Positions 1 through 7,177 are shown, counted from the stretch's first letter. The stretch is 13,885 nt of DNA from Nitrospirota bacterium (GCA_016214375.1 JACROQ010000045.1:1-13885), one strand, 5' to 3'. Numbers and translations are program-made. Notes: generated by a model from the letters alone, not told the origin.

Positions 1-762
1 AATTTCAGCGTATTTGACGGCTGGTGGGTCGAGGGTTTCAACGGGAAGAACGGATGGCCGATCGGCGGTGAAAACAACTTTGATGACGAAGAGCGGCAGG
101 ATCAAATTGACAGCGAAGATATCTATCAAAAATTAGAGAATGAGATTATCCCTTTATATTACAGCAGAAACAAGTCCGGGATCCCGGAGGGCTGGATGAG
201 CGTGGTGAAAGAGTCTATGCGGACCATCATGCCTGAATTCAGCACAGAACGGATGGTCAAGGACTATACCTATACCATGTACATCCCTGCCTTAGAGCGG
301 GGAGAGCGGTTGGCGGATGAGCACTTTGCAAAGGCAAAGTCGCTGGCAGAGTGGAAGGCCTGGCTGAAGAGAAACTGGGAATATATCAAGATCGTTTCTA
401 TCGAGAAGGGGGAGTTTGCAAGAGACGAAGAGGGGAATATCCTGAAGGATTTTGAGGTGATCATCACGATTGACCTTGGCCCAATCTCTCCGGCAGATGT
501 CACGGTTGAGATCTTCAAGGGGACTATGGACAAGCGGGGGGAGTTTAAGTCCATGGGTATCATCCCCATGAGGCGGTTAGGCGAGATATGGGAGGGCTTT
601 TACAGTTATGCGGCCATTCTCCCGCCTGACGAGCGGGAGGGTTATGGATTCTTCTTCCATGTCGTCCCGACCCATCCTGACCTTGGAAATAAGTACGAAC
701 TGGGCCTCATTCGGACGACCTATGCGGCAGCAAAGGATTTAGGGGAAACGCCGTCACCTTAA
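1..762 (+). CDS. glgP: Alpha-glucan (glycogen/maltodextrin) phosphorylase, C-terminal part
   Basis: This is the last 253 codons of a GT35-family phosphorylase, which releases glucose 1-phosphate from alpha-1,4-glucans in the cytoplasm. The reading frame is open from base 1, so the start lies outside the window. The first residues (NFSVFDGWWVEGFNGKNGW, then PIGGE) are the conserved block that follows the PLP-lysine motif in the short, archaeal/Thermotoga-like type of this family. The PLP lysine itself should lie just upstream and is not visible. The remaining ~200 residues resemble the usual C-terminal tail, including a PEFSTERMVKDY stretch. An internal ATG at base 196 is not the true start, because homology continues upstream of it. 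The gene ends 54 bases before the hydrogenase operon, which has its own promoter, so no functional link is implied beyond general carbohydrate fermentation. Family assignment is confident. Confidence 0.9.
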   Translation, partial: NFSVFDGWWVEGFNGKNGWPIGGENNFDDEERQDQIDSEDIYQKLENEIIPLYYSRNKSGIPEGWMSVVKESMRTIMPEFSTERMVKDYTYTMYIPALERGERLADEHFAKAKSLAEWKAWLKRNWEYIKIVSIEKGEFARDEEGNILKDFEVIITIDLGPISPADVTVEIFKGTMDKRGEFKSMGIIPMRRLGEIWEGFYSYAAILPPDEREGYGFFFHVVPTHPDLGNKYELGLIRTTYAAAKDLGETPSP

Positions 763-778
763 AAGCGGTTTAAATTTC

Positions 779-808
779 TTGACAGCCGCGCACAAAGGGC
801 ACTAAGAT
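779..808 (+). promoter_or_regulatory. Sigma70-type promoter for the hydrogenase operon
   Basis: A perfect TTGACA (779-784) is followed after 18 bases by TAAGAT (803-808). Transcription would start near 815-817, at or within two bases of the ATG at 817. There is no Shine-Dalgarno sequence in the short gap, so the first gene may be translated from a leaderless mRNA. The only competing reading is that the hyhB start lies further downstream. Confidence 0.6.
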
Positions 809-816
809 AGCGCTGC

Positions 817-1854
817 ATGGATGTAACTATCGAATACACTCATATTGATAGGTTCATCCGAGGTCTTCTCTCCCACTATGATGTGATTGCCCCTGTTGCC
901 AGGGATGGACGTTTTATTTTCGACCGGATAGATGACCCTGCCGCTGTATCTCCGCAATATGATACCACCCTCCTCCCTCCGGTAAAATGGATCTACCCCA
1001 ACAACGAGGTGCTCCTCGAGTTTGACCTCAGGGATATCACGAAGGCCGCGGTGATTGCACAAGGCCGTCCACAGGCGCTCACATTCGTTCACCCCTGCGA
1101 CATCAATGCGATCAATCTCATGGATGATATCCTCGCCGAAGAGCCCTCTGATGCAAATTACCTCACGAGAAGACGCTCCACCGTGATCATTGGCTATGAG
1201 TGTCTTGGACCCTGTAAAGAAAACTACCTCTGTTTTGATAAAGGGTGCCATATCACCTATAAAGGCTTTGACCTCTTCTTTACGGATATCGGGGGAAGAT
1301 ACTATGTGCACGTGGCAACCGAGGCCGGCAGAGAGATCGTTGAGGAGGATGGCATTTTTAAAAAGGCGGCATACGATGACTGGGTAGACCTCATGAAGGC
1401 CAGGGCGGAGAGGAAAAAGGGATTCAAAAAGGTCATCCGCGGTGACATGGAGATGCTCTCCCACCACTTAAAGGAGGCCTACCATAATGAGATCTGGGAC
1501 ATCGAGGGGAAGAAGTGTCTCTCCTGCGGCGCCTGTGTGATTGTCTGTCCGACCTGCTACTGCTTTGATGTGTCGGATGAGATGTGCCCTGATATGGAGA
1601 AGGGGGTTAGGACCCGGAGATGGGATGGCTGTCAACTGAGGGGTTTTTGCAAGGTGGCCAGCGGCGAAAACTTCAGAAAGGACGCCGCTGAAAGGGTCAG
1701 GCACAGGGTCTTTAAGAAGGAGGTCTATCTCAAAAAGAGATTTGGGAGATCGGGTTGTGTGGGGTGCGGCCGTTGCATCGATTACTGCATTGCAAAGATC
1801 AGCATTATCGATATCTTTAACCATGTGATGGATCGGGTAAGAGAAAATGTTTAA
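817..1854 (+). CDS. hyhB: Group 3b [NiFe] hydrogenase (sulfhydrogenase) beta subunit, iron-sulfur
   Basis: This 345-residue ferredoxin-like subunit carries electrons between the flavin subunit and the hydrogenase dimer (hydB in Pyrococcus furiosus nomenclature). The N-terminal ~225 residues match the sulfhydrogenase beta / anaerobic sulfite reductase A type region, including FVHPCDINAINLMDD (90-104) and cysteines at 129, 133, 139 and 144. Two [4Fe-4S] binding motifs follow: C234, C237, C240 and C244, with an extra C247, then C314, C317, C320 and C324. Between them lies RRWDGCQLRGFCKVASGENFR, typical of this family. The gene is first in the order beta-gamma-delta-alpha, the classic order of group 3b operons. 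Its stop overlaps the next start by 8 bases. The start is set by the promoter immediately upstream and by the family-like N-terminus; no Shine-Dalgarno is visible. Confidence 0.9.
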   Translation: MDVTIEYTHIDRFIRGLLSHYDVIAPVARDGRFIFDRIDDPAAVSPQYDTTLLPPVKWIYPNNEVLLEFDLRDITKAAVIAQGRPQALTFVHPCDINAINLMDDILAEEPSDANYLTRRRSTVIIGYECLGPCKENYLCFDKGCHITYKGFDLFFTDIGGRYYVHVATEAGREIVEEDGIFKKAAYDDWVDLMKARAERKKGFKKVIRGDMEMLSHHLKEAYHNEIWDIEGKKCLSCGACVIVCPTCYCFDVSDEMCPDMEKGVRTRRWDGCQLRGFCKVASGENFRKDAAERVRHRVFKKEVYLKKRFGRSGCVGCGRCIDYCIAKISIIDIFNHVMDRVRENV

Positions 1855-2665
1855 TTTTTTGCCGATGCCTGCAACTATTACCGATGTGCGGCAGTTGACG
1901 GATCGAGAGAGGCTATTTACGATCAGACTGGATAATGAGAGAATCCTTCGGCACAGGCCCTGTCAATTCGTCCTCATCTCCCTCTTCGGCATCGGTGAGG
2001 CCCCGATATCCATCTCCTCTCCCCCGGTGGATTCAGGTAAGACATTTGAGCTCTGTATCCGCTCCATGGGAAACCTTACGAATGCCATGCACAAACTCTC
2101 TGTCAATGATAAGATAGGGATCCGGGGCCCTTATGGAAATGGTTTCCCGATAGAAAAGATCGGAGGGAAAGATATCCTGATCGTGGCAGGCGGCCTTGGG
2201 CTGGCGCCGCTGAGGTCCCTGATCAAATATGTCCTGCAGGAGAGGGGGCGATACAGACGGGTGATCCTGCTCATCGGGGCCAAGAGGCCGGGAGATATCC
2301 TTTTCAGGGAAGAGATATCAGAATGGGAGAGGGACCCTGCTATCGAGACCCACATCACCGTTGATGCTGCAGATCCATCGTGGACCAGGCATGTGGGGGT
2401 CATCACAGGATTATTCAGGCACATAGATATTGACCCCCTGAAGACGATCGCCGCTATCGTGGGCCCGCCGGTCATGTACCGGTTTGTCATCAGGGAAATC
2501 CTGGCGAAAGGGGTCTTTGAAGGGAATATCTACCTTGATTTAGAGCGCCGGATGCGCTGCGGTGTCGGCAAATGCGGACACTGTCAGATCAACGGTATTT
2601 ATCTGTGCCAGAACGGTCCCGTGCTCTCGTACCTGGAGGCAAGGAAACTGCAGGAAGCGTTGTAG
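1847..2665 (+). CDS. hyhG: Group 3b [NiFe] hydrogenase gamma subunit, FAD/NAD(P)-binding with 2Fe-2S
   Basis: This 272-residue member of the ferredoxin-NADP reductase superfamily is the PyrK-like diaphorase subunit that exchanges electrons with NAD(P)(H). It is called hydG in P. furiosus and is unrelated to the radical SAM HydG encoded further downstream. Visible are the flavin-binding stretch APISISSPP (52-60), the nucleotide-binding glycine motif VAGGLGLAPL (113-122), the GPPVMYRF segment (206-213) and a C-terminal [2Fe-2S] set C238, C243, C246 and C254. The ATG at 1847 overlaps the upstream stop by 8 bases and suggests translational coupling. An ATG at 1865 is an alternative start that would remove the overlap and six residues. 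Length and motif order are normal for the family. Confidence 0.9.
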   Translation: MFNFLPMPATITDVRQLTDRERLFTIRLDNERILRHRPCQFVLISLFGIGEAPISISSPPVDSGKTFELCIRSMGNLTNAMHKLSVNDKIGIRGPYGNGFPIEKIGGKDILIVAGGLGLAPLRSLIKYVLQERGRYRRVILLIGAKRPGDILFREEISEWERDPAIETHITVDAADPSWTRHVGVITGLFRHIDIDPLKTIAAIVGPPVMYRFVIREILAKGVFEGNIYLDLERRMRCGVGKCGHCQINGIYLCQNGPVLSYLEARKLQEAL

Positions 2666-2666
2666 G

Positions 2667-3410
2667 ATGAAACCTAAAATCGGCGTCTTTAGCTTTACAA
2701 GCTGTGAGGGGTGCCAGCTCCAGGTTTTAAACTTGGAGGATGAGCTCCCTGCCCTCTTAGGTCAGATCGAGTTTGTCAACTTCAGAGAGGCCATGAGCGA
2801 GAAGGGTGAGGATTACGAGATCGCCTTTATAGAGGGCTCTATCACCAGAGAATCCGAGATCGAAGAATTAAAGAGGATCCGGGAGAGGGCAAAGGTCCTG
2901 ATCGCCTTCGGGGCCTGTGCCCATCTCGGAGGGGTCAATGTCCTGAAGAACTTTCATCCTCAGGGTACATGGCTCCCCTCGGTATATGGCAGGACAGACC
3001 TGTTTTCAGATACCATCCCTACCAAGAGGGTCAAAGATGTCGTGCCCATAGACTTTGTGATCCCCGGCTGTCCGATCGACAAAAAGGAGTTTCTTAGGTT
3101 TGTCCAGGGGTTGTTATTAAGCATGAAGCCGGCGCTGCCTGATTATCCCGTCTGCGTCGAGTGCCGGTCCAAGGGGAACATATGCCTCGTTGAAGAGGGG
3201 AAGTGGTGTCTTGGCTCAGTGACCCGCGCAGGGTGCGAGGCGATCTGTCCCACATACAGAGAGGCCTGCGCCGCATGCAGGGGGCTGGTTGAGGAGCCGA
3301 ATATCGAGTCTCTTTGCAATATCCTCATGGCAAACGGCCTCTCAAAAGAGGAGATCCGGGCCAAGTTCAACCTGTTTAATGGACTGGAAGCTATAGTCAT
3401 TCCTCCGTAG
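2667..3410 (+). CDS. hyhS: Group 3b [NiFe] hydrogenase small (delta) subunit
   Basis: This 247-residue small subunit relays electrons through iron-sulfur clusters from the NiFe site (hydD in P. furiosus). The proximal cluster ligands are visible as C13 and C16 (TSCEGCQ), C84 (FGACAHLGG) and C135 (IPGCPID). Eight further cysteines (163, 166, 173, 181, 190, 194, 201 and 204) fit two more [4Fe-4S] clusters, the usual three-cluster layout of soluble group 3 enzymes. There is no twin-arginine signal peptide, so the enzyme is cytoplasmic. The ATG at 2667 directly follows the previous stop (TAG at 2663-2665). The frame is open further upstream, but that part lacks homology and overlaps the gamma gene's conserved C-terminus. 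Confidence 0.92.
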   Translation: MKPKIGVFSFTSCEGCQLQVLNLEDELPALLGQIEFVNFREAMSEKGEDYEIAFIEGSITRESEIEELKRIRERAKVLIAFGACAHLGGVNVLKNFHPQGTWLPSVYGRTDLFSDTIPTKRVKDVVPIDFVIPGCPIDKKEFLRFVQGLLLSMKPALPDYPVCVECRSKGNICLVEEGKWCLGSVTRAGCEAICPTYREACAACRGLVEEPNIESLCNILMANGLSKEEIRAKFNLFNGLEAIVIPP

Positions 3411-3427
3411 GAGAAAAGGAGCCCTTC

Positions 3428-4756
3428 GTGTCACATGATATCCATTTGCACCATATCACACGGGTAGAAGGACATGGCAATATCGTCCTGAATATCCGGG
3501 AGGGTCGGATAGAGGAACTTCGCCTGGAGATCGTGGAATCCCCCCGGTTCTTTGAGGTCGTGGTTATTGGACGCCACATTACGGAGGCCCCCCATATCAC
3601 CTCAAGGATATGCGGGATATGCGCCATCAGCCACACCTCGGCATCCGTCAAGGCATGCGAGGCGGCCCTCGGCATAACCCCTTCAGACACGATGGTCCTT
3701 CTGAGAAAGATCCTGCTGAATGCTGAGACCCTGCAGAGCCACATCCTCCACCTATACCTCCTCGTGGCCCCTGACTTCTTCAGGGTGGGCTCCGTAATCC
3801 CGCTGGCAAAGACCCATCCTGACATCGTCAAACGGGGACTCCGGTTAAAGAAGACGGCCAACGAGATATGCAGGATCCTTGTCGGCCGGCATGTACATCC
3901 TATTGGTATGATCATCGGAGGCTTCACGAAGATGCCTACGCAAAAGGATCTGCAGGAGGTGCGCAAGGTCGTTGAAGCGGCCATCCCGGACATGGAAGAA
4001 ACTGTGCGGTTATTTGAGGGCCTTAAGATCCCTGAATTTAAGAGGGAGACCCGATACTGCTCTCTGCGGGATGAAGACGAGTATGCCCTCTATGACGGGA
4101 GGCTCTATTCAAAGGATACCCCCCTGACAGAGGTCAACCAGTACCGGGAGTTCATCACCGAAGAGGTCATCGAATACTCCACAGCAAAACATGTCCGGTC
4201 CGGGGATACTTCCATCATGGTCGGCGCCCTTGCCAGGTTGAACAACAATCATGCATACCTCTTACCGGAGGCCAAAGAAGCGGCAGCGCGGCTCGGTCTT
4301 TCACCCCCCTGCACAAACCCCTTCATGAACAATGCTGCCCAGGTCGTTGAGTCGGTCCACTGTATTTATGACTCCCTGAGGCTATTGGATCTGCTCTCCT
4401 CTGATCCCCTCTCACCCTCCTCTAATCAAGCGGGGACAGAATTCAATTCTGTCCCCCCTGGGATGGCTGAAATACCCATCAGAGCTGGTCTTGGCGTTGG
4501 GGTCGTAGAGGCCCCGCGGGGCACCCTCTATCATGAATACGGGGTGGATGAGGGGGGGATGATACAATCGGTGAACTGCATTATCCCGACCGCGCAGAAC
4601 CTCGCCAATATTGAAAAGGATATCCGGGCCATCGTCCCGATGATCCTTGGGCTGCCCAAAGAGGAGATAGAGCGTACACTGGAGATGCTGACCAGGGCTT
4701 ATGATCCCTGCATCTCCTGTTCAACACACTTCATCGAGGTGAAATTCGTTGAATAA
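3428..4756 (+). CDS. hyhL: Group 3b [NiFe] hydrogenase large (alpha) subunit, catalytic
   Basis: This 442-residue catalytic subunit (hydA in P. furiosus) holds the NiFe(CO)(CN)2 site, interconverting H2 with protons and electrons. The L1 motif is RICGIC (C62, C65), preceded by the conserved RVEGHG segment (12-17). The C-terminal L2 motif is DPCISCSTH (C428, C431). Processing after H434 would release an 8-residue tail, consistent with the protease gene next door. The start is a GTG at 3428 with a well placed GGAG (3418-3421); a nearby ATG is out of frame. The region around residues 325-345 is unusual: it carries an in-frame palindromic DNA element (4432-4456) encoding AGTEFNSVPP, just before the conserved GVGVVEAPRGTLYHEYGVDE block. 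All metal ligands are intact, so activity is expected. Confidence 0.93.
   Translation: MSHDIHLHHITRVEGHGNIVLNIREGRIEELRLEIVESPRFFEVVVIGRHITEAPHITSRICGICAISHTSASVKACEAALGITPSDTMVLLRKILLNAETLQSHILHLYLLVAPDFFRVGSVIPLAKTHPDIVKRGLRLKKTANEICRILVGRHVHPIGMIIGGFTKMPTQKDLQEVRKVVEAAIPDMEETVRLFEGLKIPEFKRETRYCSLRDEDEYALYDGRLYSKDTPLTEVNQYREFITEEVIEYSTAKHVRSGDTSIMVGALARLNNNHAYLLPEAKEAAARLGLSPPCTNPFMNNAAQVVESVHCIYDSLRLLDLLSSDPLSPSSNQAGTEFNSVPPGMAEIPIRAGLGVGVVEAPRGTLYHEYGVDEGGMIQSVNCIIPTAQNLANIEKDIRAIVPMILGLPKEEIERTLEMLTRAYDPCISCSTHFIEVKFVE
4432..4456. repeat. Perfect palindromic element inside the hyhL coding sequence
   Basis: Two perfect 12-base inverted arms (GGGGACAGAATT and its complement AATTCTGTCCCC) are separated by a single C. 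It resembles REP/RAYT-type dispersed palindromes. It lies in frame in a non-conserved loop of the hydrogenase large subunit, encoding roughly AGTEFNSVP. The palindrome itself is seen directly; its classification as a dispersed repeat is inference, since a second exact copy is not in this window. Confidence 0.75.
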
Positions 4757-5255
4757 AGACAAACTCCTGGTAATCGGTCTGGGGAATCTTCTGATGGGAG
4801 ATGACGGGGCCGGGATCCATATCGTCCATGAACTCCAGAGGCGCCGGCTGCCGGATCATGTTGACCTGATCGACGGCGGCACGGCAGGGGTCGGCCTTGT
4901 CGATATCCTGTCATCGTACAGGAGAGTCATTGTCATCGATGCCATCGCAGATAACGGCGGCGATCCTTCAGGCATCAGGCTCTTCTCCCCTGACGACCTT
5001 ATATTGAGAGAAGGGGAAGGCGATTATTCGATCCATGATGTGGAGTTAACATCGATCCTCTGTCTGATGAAGAGCTTAGATATGGAGATACCTGATATCA
5101 CGATTATGGGGATACCTGCCGCTATGATCGCCCCCGGGCTTGGCCTCTCTGAGGGGTGCGGCAGGTTTATCCCCGAGGCCGTAGAATGGATTGTGGAGAT
5201 GAGGCAGGGGGTTACGAAGGATTTGCAGAAAAAGTGCAGAAAAAGGGGGGGATAG
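4749..5255 (+). CDS. Hydrogenase maturation protease (HyaD/HybD/HycI family)
   Basis: This 168-residue nickel-dependent endopeptidase removes the C-terminal tail of the large subunit once the NiFe centre has been inserted. The N-terminus LLVIGLGNLLMGDDGAG is the family signature. D19 corresponds to Glu16, D64 (VIDAI) to Asp62 and H96 (SIHDVEL) to His93 of Escherichia coli HybD, the nickel-binding residues. The start is a TTG at 4749 that overlaps the hyhL stop by 8 bases, so synthesis is probably coupled to the large subunit. The last ~12 residues are lysine/arginine rich and not conserved. Its substrate is most likely the adjacent HyhL, which retains a cleavable extension after H434. Confidence 0.92.
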   Translation: MNKDKLLVIGLGNLLMGDDGAGIHIVHELQRRRLPDHVDLIDGGTAGVGLVDILSSYRRVIVIDAIADNGGDPSGIRLFSPDDLILREGEGDYSIHDVELTSILCLMKSLDMEIPDITIMGIPAAMIAPGLGLSEGCGRFIPEAVEWIVEMRQGVTKDLQKKCRKRGG

Positions 5256-5257
5256 CC

Positions 5258-5713
5258 ATGATTGTCTATGAGGATTTAAAAAAGATCGAATTTTTTACAG
5301 AGCTGACGGATGGAGAACTGGAGGGTATTCAACCGTTATGCAAAGAAGAACACTATCATGCAGGAGATTTAATATTTATCGAGGATACCCCTGCCGACCA
5401 CCTCTATGTTCTTAAAGGGGGCAGGATCTCTATCGACATCACCGTCGGAGGCGGTAGATACGTCAGTGTGCTCACCGTATCCCATTTTGCCGAACCGTTC
5501 GGCTGGTCTACTCTGGTCGCCCCCTTCCGCTTTACCGCCACTGCAAGGTGTATCGAGGACTCCACCGTCTTCTCGATTGATGGCAAGGGGCTCATGGGGC
5601 TGATCGAGAGGGACTATCGCATGGGGTTCCTGATCATGAGGAGGGTCGCAAAGATTATCTCCGAGAGGGTGAGGGATACCCGCCTCCAACTTATCCATAC
5701 CTTTTATGGATGA
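5258..5713 (+). CDS. Stand-alone cyclic nucleotide-binding (CRP-like sensor) domain protein
   Basis: This 151-residue protein consists of a CRP/FNR-type beta-barrel effector domain (about residues 8-125) followed by one C-terminal helix. It has no winged-helix DNA-binding domain. Characteristic segments are FFTELTDGELEGI (10-22), HAGDLIFIED and VLKGGRISI. In the cassette where CRP contacts cAMP phosphate, the glutamate is kept (FAEPFGW), but the arginine position of the RSA motif appears as phenylalanine (RFTATAR), so cAMP may not be the ligand. The start ATG at 5258 has a strong purine run (5240-5251) upstream and lies 2 bases after the protease stop. The frame is open further upstream but overlaps the protease gene. 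Small genes of this kind occur beside group 3b hydrogenase genes elsewhere. A role as redox or ligand sensor, or an accessory to the hydrogenase, is inference. Confidence 0.85.
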   Translation: MIVYEDLKKIEFFTELTDGELEGIQPLCKEEHYHAGDLIFIEDTPADHLYVLKGGRISIDITVGGGRYVSVLTVSHFAEPFGWSTLVAPFRFTATARCIEDSTVFSIDGKGLMGLIERDYRMGFLIMRRVAKIISERVRDTRLQLIHTFYG

Positions 5714-5740
5714 ATGGTTGCGCTGAAAAGCAATCGATAG

Positions 5741-5759
5741 GCGGGACATCCTGTCCCGC
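5741..5759. repeat. Short inverted repeat (possible attenuator or weak terminator)
   Basis: GCGGGACA (5741-5748) and its exact complement TGTCCCGC (5752-5759) flank a TCC loop and are followed by AATTTTC. It lies in the 75-base gap between the sensor-domain gene and the hypC-hydE fusion gene. The T tract is short, so termination would be partial at best. The arms share the GGGACA/TGTCCC core with the palindrome at 4432-4456. Confidence 0.55.
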
Positions 5760-5788
5760 AATTTTCGTGTCCCTGAGGTCTTCATCTT

Positions 5789-7135
5789 ATGTGCTACGCA
5801 ATTCCAGGCAGAATCATCAAGATCAGCAACAACATAGCCCTCATCGATTACTATGGTGAAAGGAAAGAGGCCCTTGTCGACATCGAAGGGATCAGGACAG
5901 GGGACTATGTCTTTGCCCAGGGCGGCGTTATTGTAGACAGGCTCCAGGAAGAGGTTGCGCTGAGTATCCTGGAGGGCTGGAGGGAGGCCTTCTCCCGGTT
6001 GAAGAAGAAAGACAAAGACCTTGCAGAGGAAGAACCTTTTCCCGAAGGGATAGACCCGGAGATCATAAGGATCATCAGGAAGGGGGAAGAGGGTATAACC
6101 CTTACGCGGGATGAGATGCTCACCCTCTTAAGATGTAGCGGAAGAGGGGAACTAAACCTCCTCTATCAGACCGCAAACAGTATCCGCCAGAAGGTCCACA
6201 AGAATTCCTCCTGTGTCCACGGGATTATCGAATTCTCCAATATCTGTAAGAATGATTGTGCCTACTGCGGCATCCGGAAGGATAACCATGCCCTTGAGAG
6301 ATACCGGATGGAGGCAGACGAGATTGTGGAGATTGTCACCTCCGCGGTAAACCGGCTTGGGTTCAGGGCCTTTGTACTCCAATCAGGTGAGGACAGTTAT
6401 TATACCACTGAGCGGCTGACAGAGATTATACGCAGGATCAGAGAGAGGTGCGGCGTCCTCCTCATCCTGAGCATTGGCGAGAGGGATAAGGGATGTTATC
6501 AAGAGCTCTACGATGCAGGGGCAAGGGGGGTCCTGATCCGGTTTGAGACATCCAATCCGGATCTCTATGGGAAATTCCACACCACCCTCCGCTATGAAGA
6601 CAGGATTGAGACGCTGAAGGGTGTCAGGGAGATAGGCTATATCATCGCAACAGGTTCCCTGATAGGTCTGCCTGGCCAGAGGGAAGAGGACCTCCTTGAG
6701 GATATTCTGCTGGCACGCTCCTTTGATACAGAGATGTATTCCTTTGGCCCCCTCATCGCCCATCCGGCCACCCCGCTCGCCTCCACGCCGCCGGTGGACC
6801 TCGATGCCATACTCAAGGTCATCGCCCTCACAAGGCTGATAACCCATGATGGAAATGCCCTTGTCACCTCGGCAGTAGAGACCCTTTTCGGCAAAGAGGG
6901 GACCCGTCAGGCGCTCATGGCAGGGGGAAACTCCATGATGATCAACCTGACTCCGGCAAGATACCGCAGGCTCTACGCTATATATCCAAGAGAGGATAGG
7001 GCTACAGGGTTTCCGGATGAGGACGTCCAGAGGAGGATATCGGAAACCGTCTCCCTCCTCCACTCACTCGGAAGGGCGCCGACAGATATCGGAATATCAG
7101 GAACCAGAGGCGGCAATAACAAAACGTCATTGTGA
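5789..7135 (+). CDS. HypC-HydE fusion: [NiFe] chaperone domain joined to HydE-like radical SAM maturase
   Basis: This 448-residue protein has two parts. Residues 1-~75 are a HypC/HupF domain: MCYAIPGRI carries the obligatory Cys2, and the family's C-terminal pattern (TGDYVFAQGG, then VDRLQEEVALSILEGW) follows, although the usual histidine is Gln44. HypC normally holds the Fe(CO)(CN)2 group with HypD and hands it to the large subunit. A charged linker (~70-90) leads to a HydE-like radical SAM domain: C153, C157 and C160 (CKNDCAYC, CX3CX2C), FVLQSGEDSYY, LSIGER, RFETSNPDLYGK, GLPGQREEDLLEDI, FGPLIAHPATPLA and LTPARYRRLYAIYP. HydE acts on the Fe(CO)2(CN)-cysteine product of HydG during [FeFe] cofactor assembly. 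The ATG at 5789 is fixed by the Cys2 requirement; a GAGG lies 10 bases upstream. hydG follows after 42 bases. The function as a hybrid maturase for HyhL is inference. Confidence 0.88.
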   Translation: MCYAIPGRIIKISNNIALIDYYGERKEALVDIEGIRTGDYVFAQGGVIVDRLQEEVALSILEGWREAFSRLKKKDKDLAEEEPFPEGIDPEIIRIIRKGEEGITLTRDEMLTLLRCSGRGELNLLYQTANSIRQKVHKNSSCVHGIIEFSNICKNDCAYCGIRKDNHALERYRMEADEIVEIVTSAVNRLGFRAFVLQSGEDSYYTTERLTEIIRRIRERCGVLLILSIGERDKGCYQELYDAGARGVLIRFETSNPDLYGKFHTTLRYEDRIETLKGVREIGYIIATGSLIGLPGQREEDLLEDILLARSFDTEMYSFGPLIAHPATPLASTPPVDLDAILKVIALTRLITHDGNALVTSAVETLFGKEGTRQALMAGGNSMMINLTPARYRRLYAIYPREDRATGFPDEDVQRRISETVSLLHSLGRAPTDIGISGTRGGNNKTSL

Positions 7136-7177
7136 GGGGCGTAGTCTACAGGCAATCACAGGAAGACTGCTTTCCAG

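Noticed and set aside
802..1467. Long open frame of 221 codons on the - strand opposite hyhB
   Set aside because: It lies opposite a well-conserved iron-sulfur subunit with all its cysteine motifs, and its own translation shows no recognisable domain; it is a mirror of codon bias in hyhB.
3397..3993. 198-codon - strand frame opposite the start of hyhL
   Set aside because: It covers the conserved N-terminal L1 region of the hydrogenase large subunit and has no recognisable protein features.
817..4756. F420-non-reducing (Mvh-type, group 3c) hydrogenase instead of group 3b
   Set aside because: The order beta-gamma-delta-alpha with an FAD/NAD(P)-binding gamma subunit and a sulfhydrogenase-type beta subunit fits group 3b; no MvhD or heterodisulfide reductase genes are present.
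6383..7063. 226-codon open frame on the - strand opposite the HydE-like domain
   Set aside because: The + strand encodes conserved HydE blocks throughout; the reverse frame has no motif, promoter or ribosome site.
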